The position numbers and the translations under genes are program-made. The notes below the pieces were generated by a model. That model was given only the letters and a program-made list of their open reading frames with translations, was not told where the DNA came from and did not search any database. Below, piece by piece: positions 1 to 8,394 of a stretch of DNA of 64,000 nt. Numbering within the stretch: position 1 is the first letter of the stretch; each line of letters starts with the position of its first letter. The DNA lies in contig METK01000017.1 in assembly GCA_001771315.1 (NCBI GenBank), positions 17,024 to 81,023 on the forward strand. The letters run 5' to 3'. The DNA is from a candidate division TM6 bacterium RIFCSPHIGHO2_12_FULL_36_22. GTDB lineage: Bacteria > Babelota > Babeliae > Babelales > UBA12409.

Positions 1-1238
1 AGTACATTGAGCCCAATGTTACTTACTGCTGCCATAATGTTAGTAGTGAGAATCATCCAAGTTCGCTTTTTAAACACTAAGTAGCATGAACTAAAGTATG
101 TTCCCATAAATAATACATTACCCATCAGGATGAACCAAATGTATTGAAACGATTCTGAATACTTGATAAACACCCTGCTTGGGAGTAAATAATGCCCAGC
201 ATGTATAATAAACAATGAGCCAAGTATTACACCGATAGTCATCAAGCCCATAGCATACCACATGATAGTAAGATTTTTTCGTTCGATGCTTTGGAAGGAT
301 TCTTTTTTTTCAGCATACTGTTTAAGCATGTATGGAACGTATGAGCCACTAAGTGGTAATAAAACAGTCATTTGAAATATCTGGCTTGCTAGGTCTGCAA
401 ATGTGTAAATACCTACAGTATGAAGGTTGGTCATTTGAGCAAGTACCCATCGATCTCCAAATGATAAAATCCAACTAAAGAAAATATTTGGGATAAAGGG
501 TAAGCCAAGCCATAAAAGATAACGAGCTTTGGTAAGTTGTGGCAGGGTGAATGAAGTAGAATCAAATCCAACTTCTTTGTAATAAAAGTATAAAGCCATA
601 GATGCAATGCTCAATACTCCAAGCAAGTTGCTAGCAATAACACCCAGCACTTTAAAGTTGTAATAAAAGACCAAGACTGCTGTAGAGGCGATGGTAATGC
701 TGGCAGCTGATAATTGAATTATAGTGAGCTTGCGAGCGTTGCATTGATAACGAAGTACCTGTAGATATAATTCCGAGAAAAATTGCATGAAGCAATAGAT
801 GAGAGCAACGAAAACAATCGTTCTAGATGCTGAGCCTAGAAAAATATAATCGTTTAATTGAGATTGATAATAGAGTAAGAGAGCAAAAACTGGAATTGCA
901 ATAATCAGGTAGGTTTGAATTATTGTGAGGAGGAGCTTTCTGCGACTTGGGGAATCATGATGAAAGTATTCAAGCCCAAAAACTTGTCGTAATCCTAGAT
1001 TGAGAAACAAAGGGAAAAGGGCGCAAAAATTGTTAACAATGGAAAGAAGGCCGAACTCAGATACAGTGAGGATGTTAACTGTTACAAGAGAGCTCATTGC
1101 CGTTATCCCACGAAGAACTATGGCGCCACATGAGTAAGTAATAAAGTTTCTGATAACAGGTAAAGTTAATAATTTATACAATTTTATAGGGTACATGGAT
1201 TTATTAGGTATATATTTGTATTCGATTAAGTTTAGCAT
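1..1238 (-). CDS. Polysaccharide/oligosaccharide flippase (Wzx/MATE-like), 3' end outside window
   Basis: The reverse strand is open from an ATG at 1238 to the window edge, giving at least 412 residues without a stop. The translation starts MLNLIEYKYIP and contains repeated 20-25 residue hydrophobic segments separated by short basic loops, the layout of the polysaccharide transport (PST/MOP) family. These proteins flip lipid-linked sugars across the inner membrane for envelope polysaccharide or O-antigen synthesis. The neighbouring glycosyltransferase at 1263 is divergently oriented, and the two starts are only 24 bases apart, so they probably share a promoter region. The usual family length is 400-500 residues, so most of the gene is here. 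The exact substrate cannot be read. Confidence 0.75.
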   Translation of the reverse strand, partial: MLNLIEYKYIPNKSMYPIKLYKLLTLPVIRNFITYSCGAIVLRGITAMSSLVTVNILTVSEFGLLSIVNNFCALFPLFLNLGLRQVFGLEYFHHDSPSRRKLLLTIIQTYLIIAIPVFALLLYYQSQLNDYIFLGSASRTIVFVALIYCFMQFFSELYLQVLRYQCNARKLTIIQLSAASITIASTAVLVFYYNFKVLGVIASNLLGVLSIASMALYFYYKEVGFDSTSFTLPQLTKARYLLWLGLPFIPNIFFSWILSFGDRWVLAQMTNLHTVGIYTFADLASQIFQMTVLLPLSGSYVPYMLKQYAEKKESFQSIERKNLTIMWYAMGLMTIGVILGSLFIIHAGHYLLPSRVFIKYSESFQYIWFILMGNVLFMGTYFSSCYLVFKKRTWMILTTNIMAAVSNIGLNV

Positions 1239-1262
1239 AGTTTGGAAAAAGGATAATTATAA

Positions 1263-2000
1263 GTGAAAAAACTATTTTTAAGTGTCTTTTTAATATCAAG
1301 CACTCTTTTTAGTTTGCAAGTGTCGGTAATTATACCATGTCATGCTTCACATGCTAGACGTTTACTGGGGTTATTGGATGCTTTAAGTGCTCAGACTTTA
1401 ATACCGAATAAAGTAGTTATTTCTGTTTCTGAAACCAATAATGATTCAGAGGCTATAAGTACAATGCTTCGGCTATTGTCATGGCCATTTGACCTTAAGG
1501 TTGTTACTTCAGAAAGAGTTCAGTTTCCAGGAGAAAATCGCAATATTGCTGCAAGCCATATTGATGATGGTATTGTTGTATTGCAGGATGCCGATGACAT
1601 ACCTCATCCACAACGCTTAGAAATTATACATTATTTTTTTGATAAATATGGCTGTGACCATCTTATGCATAATTGGATTCGGAGTAAGCGTGCTTACAGT
1701 TTATTACAAAAACGGTTTAAAAAAGATAAAATTTCTTTTTTATTTTTTTATTATTATGACCAATTAGGATTTAATCGATTTTTTGGTAAATATATGCATC
1801 TTCAAAATGGTAATATTGCTGTGAAACGAAGTGTCCTTGATTATCATCATTGGTCAGAAAAGCCTGAACATCGATATGGTGATGATGTGCTTTTTAACCA
1901 AGAAATATATAAAGACCCAGAGCTTAAAAAAATAGTTATAGATTGCCCAGTTTTTATATACCAGAAAGAATTATCAACATTTGATACAAAATTTCACTAA
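1263..2000 (+). CDS. Signal-bearing GT2-like glycosyltransferase
   Basis: This 245-residue protein has the GT-A fold pattern of family 2 glycosyltransferases. VSVIIPCH opens the nucleotide-sugar domain at about residues 20-27, VVLQDADDIPHPQR at about 105-118 carries the acidic DxD-like motif, and RYGDDVLFNQE lies near residue 205. The start is GTG, with AAGGA about nine bases upstream. The first 18 residues (MKKLFLSVFLISSTLFSL) look like a signal peptide placed directly before the first beta strand, which is unusual because GT2 enzymes normally work in the cytoplasm. The gene diverges from the flippase and converges on glyA with 3 bases between stops. Acceptor and donor sugar are unknown. Confidence 0.7.
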   Translation: MKKLFLSVFLISSTLFSLQVSVIIPCHASHARRLLGLLDALSAQTLIPNKVVISVSETNNDSEAISTMLRLLSWPFDLKVVTSERVQFPGENRNIAASHIDDGIVVLQDADDIPHPQRLEIIHYFFDKYGCDHLMHNWIRSKRAYSLLQKRFKKDKISFLFFYYYDQLGFNRFFGKYMHLQNGNIAVKRSVLDYHHWSEKPEHRYGDDVLFNQEIYKDPELKKIVIDCPVFIYQKELSTFDTKFH

Positions 2001-2003
2001 GTA

Positions 2004-3236
2004 CTAATCAAATGGAAACTGACTACACAGTTGATTAACTTTAGTTTTAAACTCAGTTAAAACATTTTTGTCTTCACGATGCATAAGCGCTTGATCTATC
2101 CAGCTTGCAATCAATATCATTTCGTCTTTTTTCATATGTCGAGACGTTAGCATTGGTGTCCCGAGTCGAATACCACTGGTTACGAACGGTGATTGTGGAT
2201 CGAATGGAATGGTATTGCGGTTAACATAGATATCAATGGAAGCTAATGTTTCTTCAGCGTCTTTACCGGTAATATTTTTGGATCGAAGATCGAGCATGAA
2301 TAAATGATTTTCAGTTTGGTTAGCTACAAGCTTATACCCAAGATTGATGAACTGATCTGCTAGTGCTTGGGTATTGCGAATAATTTGCTTTTGATATTCG
2401 ACAAACTCTGATTGCATGGCTAAATGAAATGTAACAGCCTTACCAGCAATAACATTCATGAATGGGCCGCCTTGAAGTCCTGGCATGACCGCCTTATCTA
2501 TTTTTGCAGCCCAATCTTTTTTGCATAATATAAAGCCACCACGTGGACCGCGTAAAGTCTTATGAGTAGTACTTGTAACAAAATCAGCATATGGCACTGG
2601 GCTTGCATGAAGGCCGGTTGCTACAAGGCCAGCGATGTGTGCCATGTCAACCATAAGTAATGCGCCAACAGAATCTGCGATCTTTCTAAATTCAGCAAAG
2701 TTAATGGAGCGTGAATATGCAGAAGCACCGGCAATGATGAGCTTTGGCTCTTGTTCAGTTACTAAGGCTTGTACGGCGTCATAGTCAATTTCTTGAGTAT
2801 CCGGGTCAACCTCGTAGTGAACCATGTTGTAAAAAGTTCCTGAAAAGTTAATTGGATGCCCATGAGTGAGGTGACCACCACTTTTTAGACTCATGGCCAC
2901 AACAGTATCGCCTGGTTCAAGAGCAGCAAAGTAAACGGCTGCATTGGCCTGAGACCCAGAGTGTGATTGAACATTGGCATGCTCGGCTTTAAAAAGTGCT
3001 TTACAGCGATCTCGAGCAAGATTTTCTACATCATCAACAAATTGGCAACCTGCATAATAGCGTTTGCCTGGATAGCCTTCAGCGTATTTATTGGTCATGA
3101 TTGAGCCGACGGCCTGGCGAACAGCGAGGGGGCAGTAGTTTTCGGAAGCGATAAGGTTGATGGTTTTTTCTAGCCGTTCTTGTTCCTGATCGATTAAGGT
3201 GCTAACGCTAGGATCAGCTTGTTTGAGTGCGCTCAC
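2004..3236 (-). CDS. glyA: Serine hydroxymethyltransferase
   Basis: GlyA interconverts serine plus tetrahydrofolate with glycine plus 5,10-methylene-tetrahydrofolate, supplying one-carbon units in the cytoplasm. The 410-residue length is normal for the family. Recognisable segments are INLIASENY near the N-terminus, NKYAEGYPGKRYY for substrate and cofactor contacts, and STTHKTLRGPRGG containing the lysine that forms the Schiff base with pyridoxal phosphate. Translation starts at GTG (3236), with only a weak purine-rich stretch upstream. The gene lies alone on the minus strand, divergent from efp. Confidence 0.97.
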   Translation of the reverse strand: MSALKQADPSVSTLIDQEQERLEKTINLIASENYCPLAVRQAVGSIMTNKYAEGYPGKRYYAGCQFVDDVENLARDRCKALFKAEHANVQSHSGSQANAAVYFAALEPGDTVVAMSLKSGGHLTHGHPINFSGTFYNMVHYEVDPDTQEIDYDAVQALVTEQEPKLIIAGASAYSRSINFAEFRKIADSVGALLMVDMAHIAGLVATGLHASPVPYADFVTSTTHKTLRGPRGGFILCKKDWAAKIDKAVMPGLQGGPFMNVIAGKAVTFHLAMQSEFVEYQKQIIRNTQALADQFINLGYKLVANQTENHLFMLDLRSKNITGKDAEETLASIDIYVNRNTIPFDPQSPFVTSGIRLGTPMLTSRHMKKDEMILIASWIDQALMHREDKNVLTEFKTKVNQLCSQFPFD

Positions 3237-3374
3237 AGTTTTTTCTTTCAGTTTTTGATTTTCAGTGTATCATGCTTTGACAATTTGCCAAAAATAGGAG
3301 AAAATGAGGATGGAATATAGTCGCATTTGGGTTGCTTGTTCAAGCAGCCTATAGCATAAATTAAAGGATCATTT

Positions 3375-3941
3375 GTGATTACAGCTTCTGAATTCAGGAA
3401 GGGTACCAAGTTTATCTATAACGGTGACCCACACATGGTGGTAGATTTCCAACATGTTAAGCCAGGTAAGGGTGGTGCTTTTGTTAGAACAAAAATGAGA
3501 AATATGATATCAGGAGCAATCTACGAAGAAACATTTAGAACTGAAGAAAAGTTCAGTCAGCCTGATATTCAATATCAAAATGTACAATTTCTTTATGCTG
3601 ATCCTGAAGGTTATCATTTCATGGATCAAGACAGCTATGAACAAATTTGCTTGAGCGCCGATCAGCTTGAAGATGTTAAAGATTTTCTCAAAGAAGAGAC
3701 AGTTTACAAAATACTTGCTTTTGAAGGAAATCCAATTGAAGTCAGTGCGCCATTGTTCATGGAGCTAGAAGTTACTGAAACAGTTCCGGGGATTCGTGGT
3801 GATACAGCACAAGGACGAGCAACTAAGCCTGCAACATTGGAAACTGGATTAGTATTGCAAGTGCCTTTGTTTGTTAACGCAGGTGATAAAATTAAAGTTG
3901 ATACTCGTGATTCAAAATATCTAGAACGCGTTAAAGAATAA
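3375..3941 (+). CDS. efp: Translation elongation factor P
   Basis: EF-P binds between the ribosomal P and E sites and rescues stalling at polyproline stretches. The 188-residue protein matches the family over its full length: an N-terminal KOW-like domain with HVKPGKGGAFVRTK, whose central lysine is the usual modification site, followed by two OB folds. The C-terminal part contains PGIRGDTAQGRATKPATLETG and ends DTRDSKYLERVKE. The start is GTG with AAAGGA seven bases upstream. It is followed 14 bases later by nusB, a common pairing. No modification enzyme (EpmA/EarP) is visible in this window. Confidence 0.97.
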   Translation: MITASEFRKGTKFIYNGDPHMVVDFQHVKPGKGGAFVRTKMRNMISGAIYEETFRTEEKFSQPDIQYQNVQFLYADPEGYHFMDQDSYEQICLSADQLEDVKDFLKEETVYKILAFEGNPIEVSAPLFMELEVTETVPGIRGDTAQGRATKPATLETGLVLQVPLFVNAGDKIKVDTRDSKYLERVKE

Positions 3942-3955
3942 GTGGGGAAATTGTC

Positions 3956-4468
3956 ATGGATGAGAATGGTACGATAGATGTTGATCTAGAACTGATTCAG
4001 ATTAAAAAAATTGATGGAGAACATTCTCGTCGTCAGGTACGGTCATTAATTTTTCATTTGCTTTATGCGATGGAAGAGTTTGATTATGATATTTCTTTGG
4101 AAGCATTGATTGATGATTTCAATCGTGGATTTGATCAAGAGATTGAACCGTACGGTGAGATTGCTGAAGTAACCCAAAGTATTATAAATGAACGAAAAGA
4201 CCTTGATATTCAATTGACACCATTCTTAGAAAAATGGCGCTTAGAACGTCTTGGTGCTTGTACTCGCATAATACTTCGTATGGGGTTATGGGAGATAATC
4301 CATGATAATGTTCGAACCAGCATTGCAATCAATGAAGCCGTAGAGCTTGCTAAGTGCTTTACTGAAAAAGATGCCTATAAATTTATCAATGGTGTTCTTG
4401 ATCGTATTGCTATAAAGCTAGGTAAAGAAGATAAGCATGATGAAACTAAAAAAGCTACAGATGAATAA
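3956..4468 (+). CDS. nusB: Transcription antitermination factor NusB
   Basis: NusB binds boxA RNA with NusE (S10) and supports antitermination of rRNA transcription. The 170-residue product has a short acidic N-terminal extension, then the all-helical NusB fold starting RRQVRSLIFHLLYAMEEFD. The conserved C-terminal region includes TRIILRMGLWEI and SIAINEAVELAKCF, then KFINGVLDRIA. It is probably co-transcribed with efp, 14 bases upstream, and has GGGGA before its ATG. The C-terminal tail is rich in lysine and acidic residues. It converges on the epimerase gene with 1 base between them. Confidence 0.93.
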   Translation: MDENGTIDVDLELIQIKKIDGEHSRRQVRSLIFHLLYAMEEFDYDISLEALIDDFNRGFDQEIEPYGEIAEVTQSIINERKDLDIQLTPFLEKWRLERLGACTRIILRMGLWEIIHDNVRTSIAINEAVELAKCFTEKDAYKFINGVLDRIAIKLGKEDKHDETKKATDE

Positions 4469-4469
4469 T

Positions 4470-5525
4470 CTAATGAGTGTAGGCCAAAGCAGGAGCTGAA
4501 GAAGTTTCAACCTGATTTTTTACCCATGCAAATGTTTTATTCATACCGATGCGCAATGCTTGACTTGGTGCCCAGTTTAATTTTTGTTTTATAAGGTTGT
4601 TATCTGAATTACGTCCACGTACTCCTTCTGGGCCAGGAACATTTTTGATGGATAGATTTTTACCTGAAATTTCAATAACCATTTTAGCGAGATCATTAAT
4701 TGTTATCATTTCATCAGAGCCGATGTTAAGAACGGTAGTGACATCTGAATTCATCAAACGACGAATGCCTTCAATGCATTCATCTATATATAAGAATGAT
4801 CGTGTTTGATCACCTTTGCCCCAAATTTCTATAGTTCCTCCATTAGGAGCTTCAGCAACTTTTCTTGAAAGAGCAGCCGGTGCTTTTTCTCTTCCACCAC
4901 ACCATGTTCCTTCTGGACCAAAAATATTATGAAAACGTGCGATACGAATATCCATTCCATAATCGCGTGCATACGATTTGTAAAGTCTTTCGCTAAATAA
5001 TTTTTCCCATCCATATTCTGTGTCAGGTGCAGCAGGATAAGCAGAATTTTCTACACAATTTGGATTGTTTGGATCCAATTGATTATGTTCTGGATAAATA
5101 CATGCAGATGAAGAATAAAACACCTTACCAATACCTGTATATCGAGCTTGTTCTATCATGTTGATGTTAATGAGTGCGCTGTTGTGCATAATTGCGGCAT
5201 CATGTTGTGATATATATCCCATACCACCCATGTCGGCTGCTAATTGATACATTTCATCAAAGGATTGATTGTTTGGTAGATAACATACTTTTTTACAAAC
5301 TTGAGGATCTCGTAAATCACCAATCATAAAATCATCAGCAGCTGTAGTGCAAAACTCACATGCTTTTATGTCAACGCCTCGAACCCAATACCCTTCTTCT
5401 TTTAAGCGCTTGACTAAATGTCCACCAATGAATCCACCAGCACCACAAACAAGAGCTGTTTTTTGCATTGTTGGATAGGTAATATTAACAAATAACAGAG
5501 CAAATAATAATTTTTTAAGCATCAT
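4470..5525 (-). CDS. GDP-mannose 3,5-epimerase-like SDR enzyme with N-terminal signal
   Basis: This 351-residue extended SDR matches GDP-mannose 3,5-epimerase, which makes GDP-L-galactose/gulose. The NAD-binding GxxGxxG is at residues 28-34 (GAGGFIG). LAADMGGMGYI is typical of this enzyme, and SSSACIYPE carries the catalytic Cys142. YGWEK gives Tyr171 and Lys175, and GGREKAPAA gives Lys214, the second acid/base residue. EGVRGRNSDNN is also diagnostic. Oddly, residues 1-20 form a hydrophobic signal-like segment before the Rossmann fold. AAAGGA lies six or seven bases before the upstream ATG and no ribosome site precedes Met20, so the extension appears to be translated. A closely related epimerase acting on another NDP-sugar is possible. 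Confidence 0.82.
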   Translation of the reverse strand: MMLKKLLFALLFVNITYPTMQKTALVCGAGGFIGGHLVKRLKEEGYWVRGVDIKACEFCTTAADDFMIGDLRDPQVCKKVCYLPNNQSFDEMYQLAADMGGMGYISQHDAAIMHNSALININMIEQARYTGIGKVFYSSSACIYPEHNQLDPNNPNCVENSAYPAAPDTEYGWEKLFSERLYKSYARDYGMDIRIARFHNIFGPEGTWCGGREKAPAALSRKVAEAPNGGTIEIWGKGDQTRSFLYIDECIEGIRRLMNSDVTTVLNIGSDEMITINDLAKMVIEISGKNLSIKNVPGPEGVRGRNSDNNLIKQKLNWAPSQALRIGMNKTFAWVKNQVETSSAPALAYTH

Positions 5526-5746
5526 TGAATGTCCTTTTTTGATATTGAATAATGATTTGTTTTATAGTAACACTGCAAGGACATTCGTCAACAGATTGAA
5601 AAATTTTATTTATTTAAAAAAATATAAAGTTGTGTATTGTTAAAGATATCTAATAGTATTCAGAAAGTATTTTTTAATTGATATTTTTTAGAATAAAAAA
5701 CGTCAAACTTTAATAAAAGACCAAAGAAAATTTAAAAGGATGTTGT

Positions 5747-5908
5747 TTATAACCATAACAACCAAGGCTGCACTTTCTTTTCTACTACCTTAACTTCTTG
5801 TACCTTTTTCGGTTTGCTGTTACAACATGTATTGCAATTTTTACAATCGGCCTGAAGTAATCCAATACTAGCCAACAAAACAAATAAAGTTACTAATTTA
5901 TTTTTCAT
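5747..5908 (-). CDS. Small secreted Cys-rich protein (53 aa), tail probably frameshifted
   Basis: The ATG at 5908 has AAGGAAATC just upstream and gives a 53-residue product. It has a signal peptide (MKNKLVTLFVLLASIGLLQA), the motif DCKNCNTCC, then a Lys/Val-rich tail ending QPWLLWL. The leader and motif are nearly identical to the neighbouring gene at 5994-6173, so this is a tandem duplicate. In the neighbour the tail ends with more cysteines. Here a similar Cys/Gly-rich tail is visible only in another frame (see findings), suggesting a frameshifted copy. Function unknown; a metal-binding or disulfide-linked envelope peptide is possible. Confidence 0.65.
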   Translation of the reverse strand: MKNKLVTLFVLLASIGLLQADCKNCNTCCNSKPKKVQEVKVVEKKVQPWLLWL

Positions 5909-5993
5909 AATGATTTCCTTTAATATATTTAAATTCGCCTTGGTCCAAAAAAGGGCCAAGGCGAATTTAAAATTAAATTATTAGTTGATGGGG

Positions 5994-6173
5994 TTATTTA
6001 CCACAACAACCGCCGAAAGGACAACATGTATCACATGTACTACATGATCTTTCTTGTGTCATTTCAGCTTTAACTTTTTTGCCACCACAGCATGTATTAC
6101 ATGATCTGCAATCAGCTTGAAGTAATCCGATGCTACCCAACAAAACAAATAAAGTTACTAATTTACCCTTCAT
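5994..6173 (-). CDS. Small secreted Cys-rich protein (59 aa)
   Basis: The chosen start is the ATG at 6173, preceded by AGGAGAATC; longer in-frame starts would place 26 residues before the signal peptide. The 59-residue product has a signal peptide ending at LLQA and a mature part of about 39 residues with ten cysteines. These lie in two CxxCxxCC repeats (DCRSCNTCC and SCSTCDTCC) and a final GGCCGK. Such spacing suits metal coordination or dense disulfide cross-linking. It is a close paralogue of the 5747-5908 gene downstream, and each copy has its own ribosome site. I recognise no characterised family. Confidence 0.75.
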   Translation of the reverse strand: MKGKLVTLFVLLGSIGLLQADCRSCNTCCGGKKVKAEMTQERSCSTCDTCCPFGGCCGK

Positions 6174-6331
6174 AATGATTCTCCTATTTTTAAAGGGGGT
6201 TAGTGTATGTCTCATCTTCACAATCCCAAGAATATCAAAAGTTTGTTTCAAATAGCAATAGTTTTTATGGAAAATCCTTTTAAATAGGGGCTTTTTATCT
6301 GTGGGAGAGCATATTGGATAATCTTTTTGAG

Positions 6332-7423
6332 TTACTTTTTGGTAATTGTACCTGATAGAGAGTAAAAAGGGGCTATTTTAAGGCCTAATCCTGGAATCAG
6401 GGAGATTGAGCCATTGAGTGCGGAACTCAATTTGTTTTTAAGATTGCTATGGTTATAGCCATAGTATCCAGGAATAACAGTGGCCTCAAATCCATTTTCT
6501 TTCAAAATTTCTATGAGTCTATAGGGGTCCATGAGATGTTCCGACCAGTTACCAGTATGAGGATCACAGGTGTCGCTGCCCATTGGTATTGCAGGAAGTA
6601 TTTTGGTTTGTTCATATTTATTAATACATGCATGAATATCTTGTTTCATCATGCCTCTCGTCGCTTTGGCCAATGTATATACCAAATTTTCAGTATATTG
6701 AGGTCGGTATTGTTGGATCATTAGCTTGCGTTCATTGAAAAAGCTTTGAAGGCAATCACGTTTTTTGTGACCCCAAAGGTTAAGTCTATCTTCGTATTCA
6801 TGTTGATGATGTAATTTGGTTAAAGCTTTTTTGATTCTTGGATTGCAGCCATTGGCACCTGAGGACATGAAAATAGAAAGATTGCCAGTTGATAGTTGTT
6901 TAAGTTTGTTCAAAAATAGTTCTATATCATAAACATGCTCAATAACATCATAGGATGCTACCGCATCACAGGATAGTTTCTCTTTTTGTATAAATTCAAT
7001 TACCTCATCGATATCGCCTGGGATATATGCCTGTGCTTCACAGCCTAATGCTTTGCCAATTTCTTGTGCATCTTGGCAGGAAACCGGATAGATATCATTG
7101 TATAGTACTGTTCCTATTCCAACTTCTTTAGCAAGGAGAGAGAGAATTCCAATTCCGCCCCCATATTCCATAAAGGCGATGTCTTTTAATGGTCGCTTGG
7201 TTGATGCCAAAGCCCAAGAAAGGATGTAGGAATATTTTTGTAGTGTTCTAGTCAGGTTACTCAAATGGTCTTGGAATAAGTAATTTTTATTATAATCGGA
7301 GATGTCGATGGTTGCGAAATTAAAGGTCGAAAGTTTATCATGAAGGCGTTCTGTTGCAGCATTGATTTTCTGGGACAGATCGGGATTTTTTGGTAAACGA
7401 GCTGCACGATAGCTAAATTGCAT
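6332..7423 (-). CDS. Class I SAM-dependent methyltransferase
   Basis: This is a methyltransferase of about 363 residues if translation begins at the ATG at 7423, which follows AGAAAGAAATC; an in-frame ATG at 7483 would add 20 residues. Motif I for S-adenosylmethionine binding is visible as FMEYGGGIGILSLLA. NDIYPVSCQDA gives the acidic residue of motif II, and CDAVASYDVIEHVYD resembles motif IV of the UbiE/BioC-type fold. The C-terminal 150 residues are lineage-specific and include a Gly/Tyr-rich stretch (PGYYGYNHSN). No signal peptide is seen. The substrate is unknown; glycan or lipid-linked targets are possible given the nearby sugar genes. Confidence 0.7.
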   Translation of the reverse strand: MQFSYRAARLPKNPDLSQKINAATERLHDKLSTFNFATIDISDYNKNYLFQDHLSNLTRTLQKYSYILSWALASTKRPLKDIAFMEYGGGIGILSLLAKEVGIGTVLYNDIYPVSCQDAQEIGKALGCEAQAYIPGDIDEVIEFIQKEKLSCDAVASYDVIEHVYDIELFLNKLKQLSTGNLSIFMSSGANGCNPRIKKALTKLHHQHEYEDRLNLWGHKKRDCLQSFFNERKLMIQQYRPQYTENLVYTLAKATRGMMKQDIHACINKYEQTKILPAIPMGSDTCDPHTGNWSEHLMDPYRLIEILKENGFEATVIPGYYGYNHSNLKNKLSSALNGSISLIPGLGLKIAPFYSLSGTITKK

Positions 7424-7574
7424 TGATTTCTTTCTTCTATAAACGTATTTCTTTGAGTCTAATTGATTTACAAAGCAAAGCAAGTTGGCAAATCTAACTT
7501 AATGGTGAAGGTTAAGTTGTGATCTTCAAGCCTGCTATAGCTTGTGTAAGTTTATAGAAATGCAACATAAAGGC

Positions 7575-7604
7575 TTGAATTGAAATTGCTCTGTTAGATA
7601 CAAT
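7575..7604 (+). promoter_or_regulatory. Candidate sigma70-type promoter for the 7634 gene
   Basis: TTGAAT (7575-7580) and TACAAT (7599-7604) are separated by 18 bases and lie 30 bases before the start of the secreted-protein gene at 7634. AAAGGGGG follows as its ribosome site. Confidence 0.4.
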
Positions 7605-7633
7605 GAGATAATTTATAACCTAAAGGGGGTGCT

Positions 7634-8326
7634 ATGAAGAAATTTTCATTTCTAGTTTTTTTATGTATAACATTTCAAATACATTCTATGGATTGGCTTA
7701 AGAGACAATTTTCTGAAGATAATGGACAACGGGTAACTGATATACAAAGTGGTAATAGTGGAAATCGCGGAGTAATTGAATTGAATGAGGTTGTAATACA
7801 TAATGGTGGTGAAGGTTCTAGCTTAGAAAAATTGCCTGATACTGTTAATTTTGAAAATGATGATAAAATTCCTGCAGCTATTAGACAACAAAAAATTCGT
7901 GGTGGTCGAAGAGGACTTTTAGATGAACTTCGACCAGAGAATAATTTAGGATTAGCGGCAGTTTTTGACCATGCACAGCGATTAAAAAAGAGGCGAGCTG
8001 CCGGTGAAGTGAAAAGAAGTATATTGGGGGATGTGAGTGAATTGTCTCTCGAGATATTGAAAGAAGGATTGGATGTGGTCGTTGATAGTGTGGGTCAGCT
8101 TCGTAATGAAACTTATGATGGTTTAGAAGAAAGTGCTGATGCTAGTGCTAAATATGCAGCAAGAGAGATGGAAATTCAAGAAGAATCACTTAAAATCGCA
8201 CGAAATGAAGCTCGACGTAATAGAATTTTATTTTGGGTTCAAATTGCAAGTCTAGTTGGAGTAGGTAGTGGCACGGGGCTATCATTATTGTGGAATGCAC
8301 ATAATTCTGGCTTATTGGATCAGTAA
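7634..8326 (+). CDS. Secreted or membrane-anchored protein of unknown function
   Basis: The 230-residue product begins with a short signal peptide (MKKFSFLVFLCITFQIHS). The middle is polar and charged, with a basic patch (KIRGGRRGLLDEL, about residues 89-101) and a predicted helical, acidic stretch at about 150-190. It closes with a hydrophobic segment (ILFWVQIASLVGVGSGTGL) near residues 197-215 that may anchor it in a membrane. AAAGGGGGTGCT precedes the ATG. The gene stands alone and ends at a strong hairpin terminator shared with ndk. I recognise no domain. Confidence 0.6.
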   Translation: MKKFSFLVFLCITFQIHSMDWLKRQFSEDNGQRVTDIQSGNSGNRGVIELNEVVIHNGGEGSSLEKLPDTVNFENDDKIPAAIRQQKIRGGRRGLLDELRPENNLGLAAVFDHAQRLKKRRAAGEVKRSILGDVSELSLEILKEGLDVVVDSVGQLRNETYDGLEESADASAKYAAREMEIQEESLKIARNEARRNRILFWVQIASLVGVGSGTGLSLLWNAHNSGLLDQ

Positions 8327-8345
8327 CCAAATTTAAATAATAAAA

Positions 8346-8380
8346 AAGTCCGGAGATTTTTATGTCTCCGGACTTACTTT
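8346..8380. terminator. Bidirectional intrinsic terminator
   Basis: A perfect 11-bp stem pairs 8346-8356 (AAGTCCGGAGA) with 8365-8375 around an 8-base loop. There is an A-run on the left and a T-rich stretch on the right. It sits between the convergent 7634 gene and ndk and can serve both strands. Confidence 0.85.
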
Positions 8381-8394
8381 TGCTATGCAATTAT

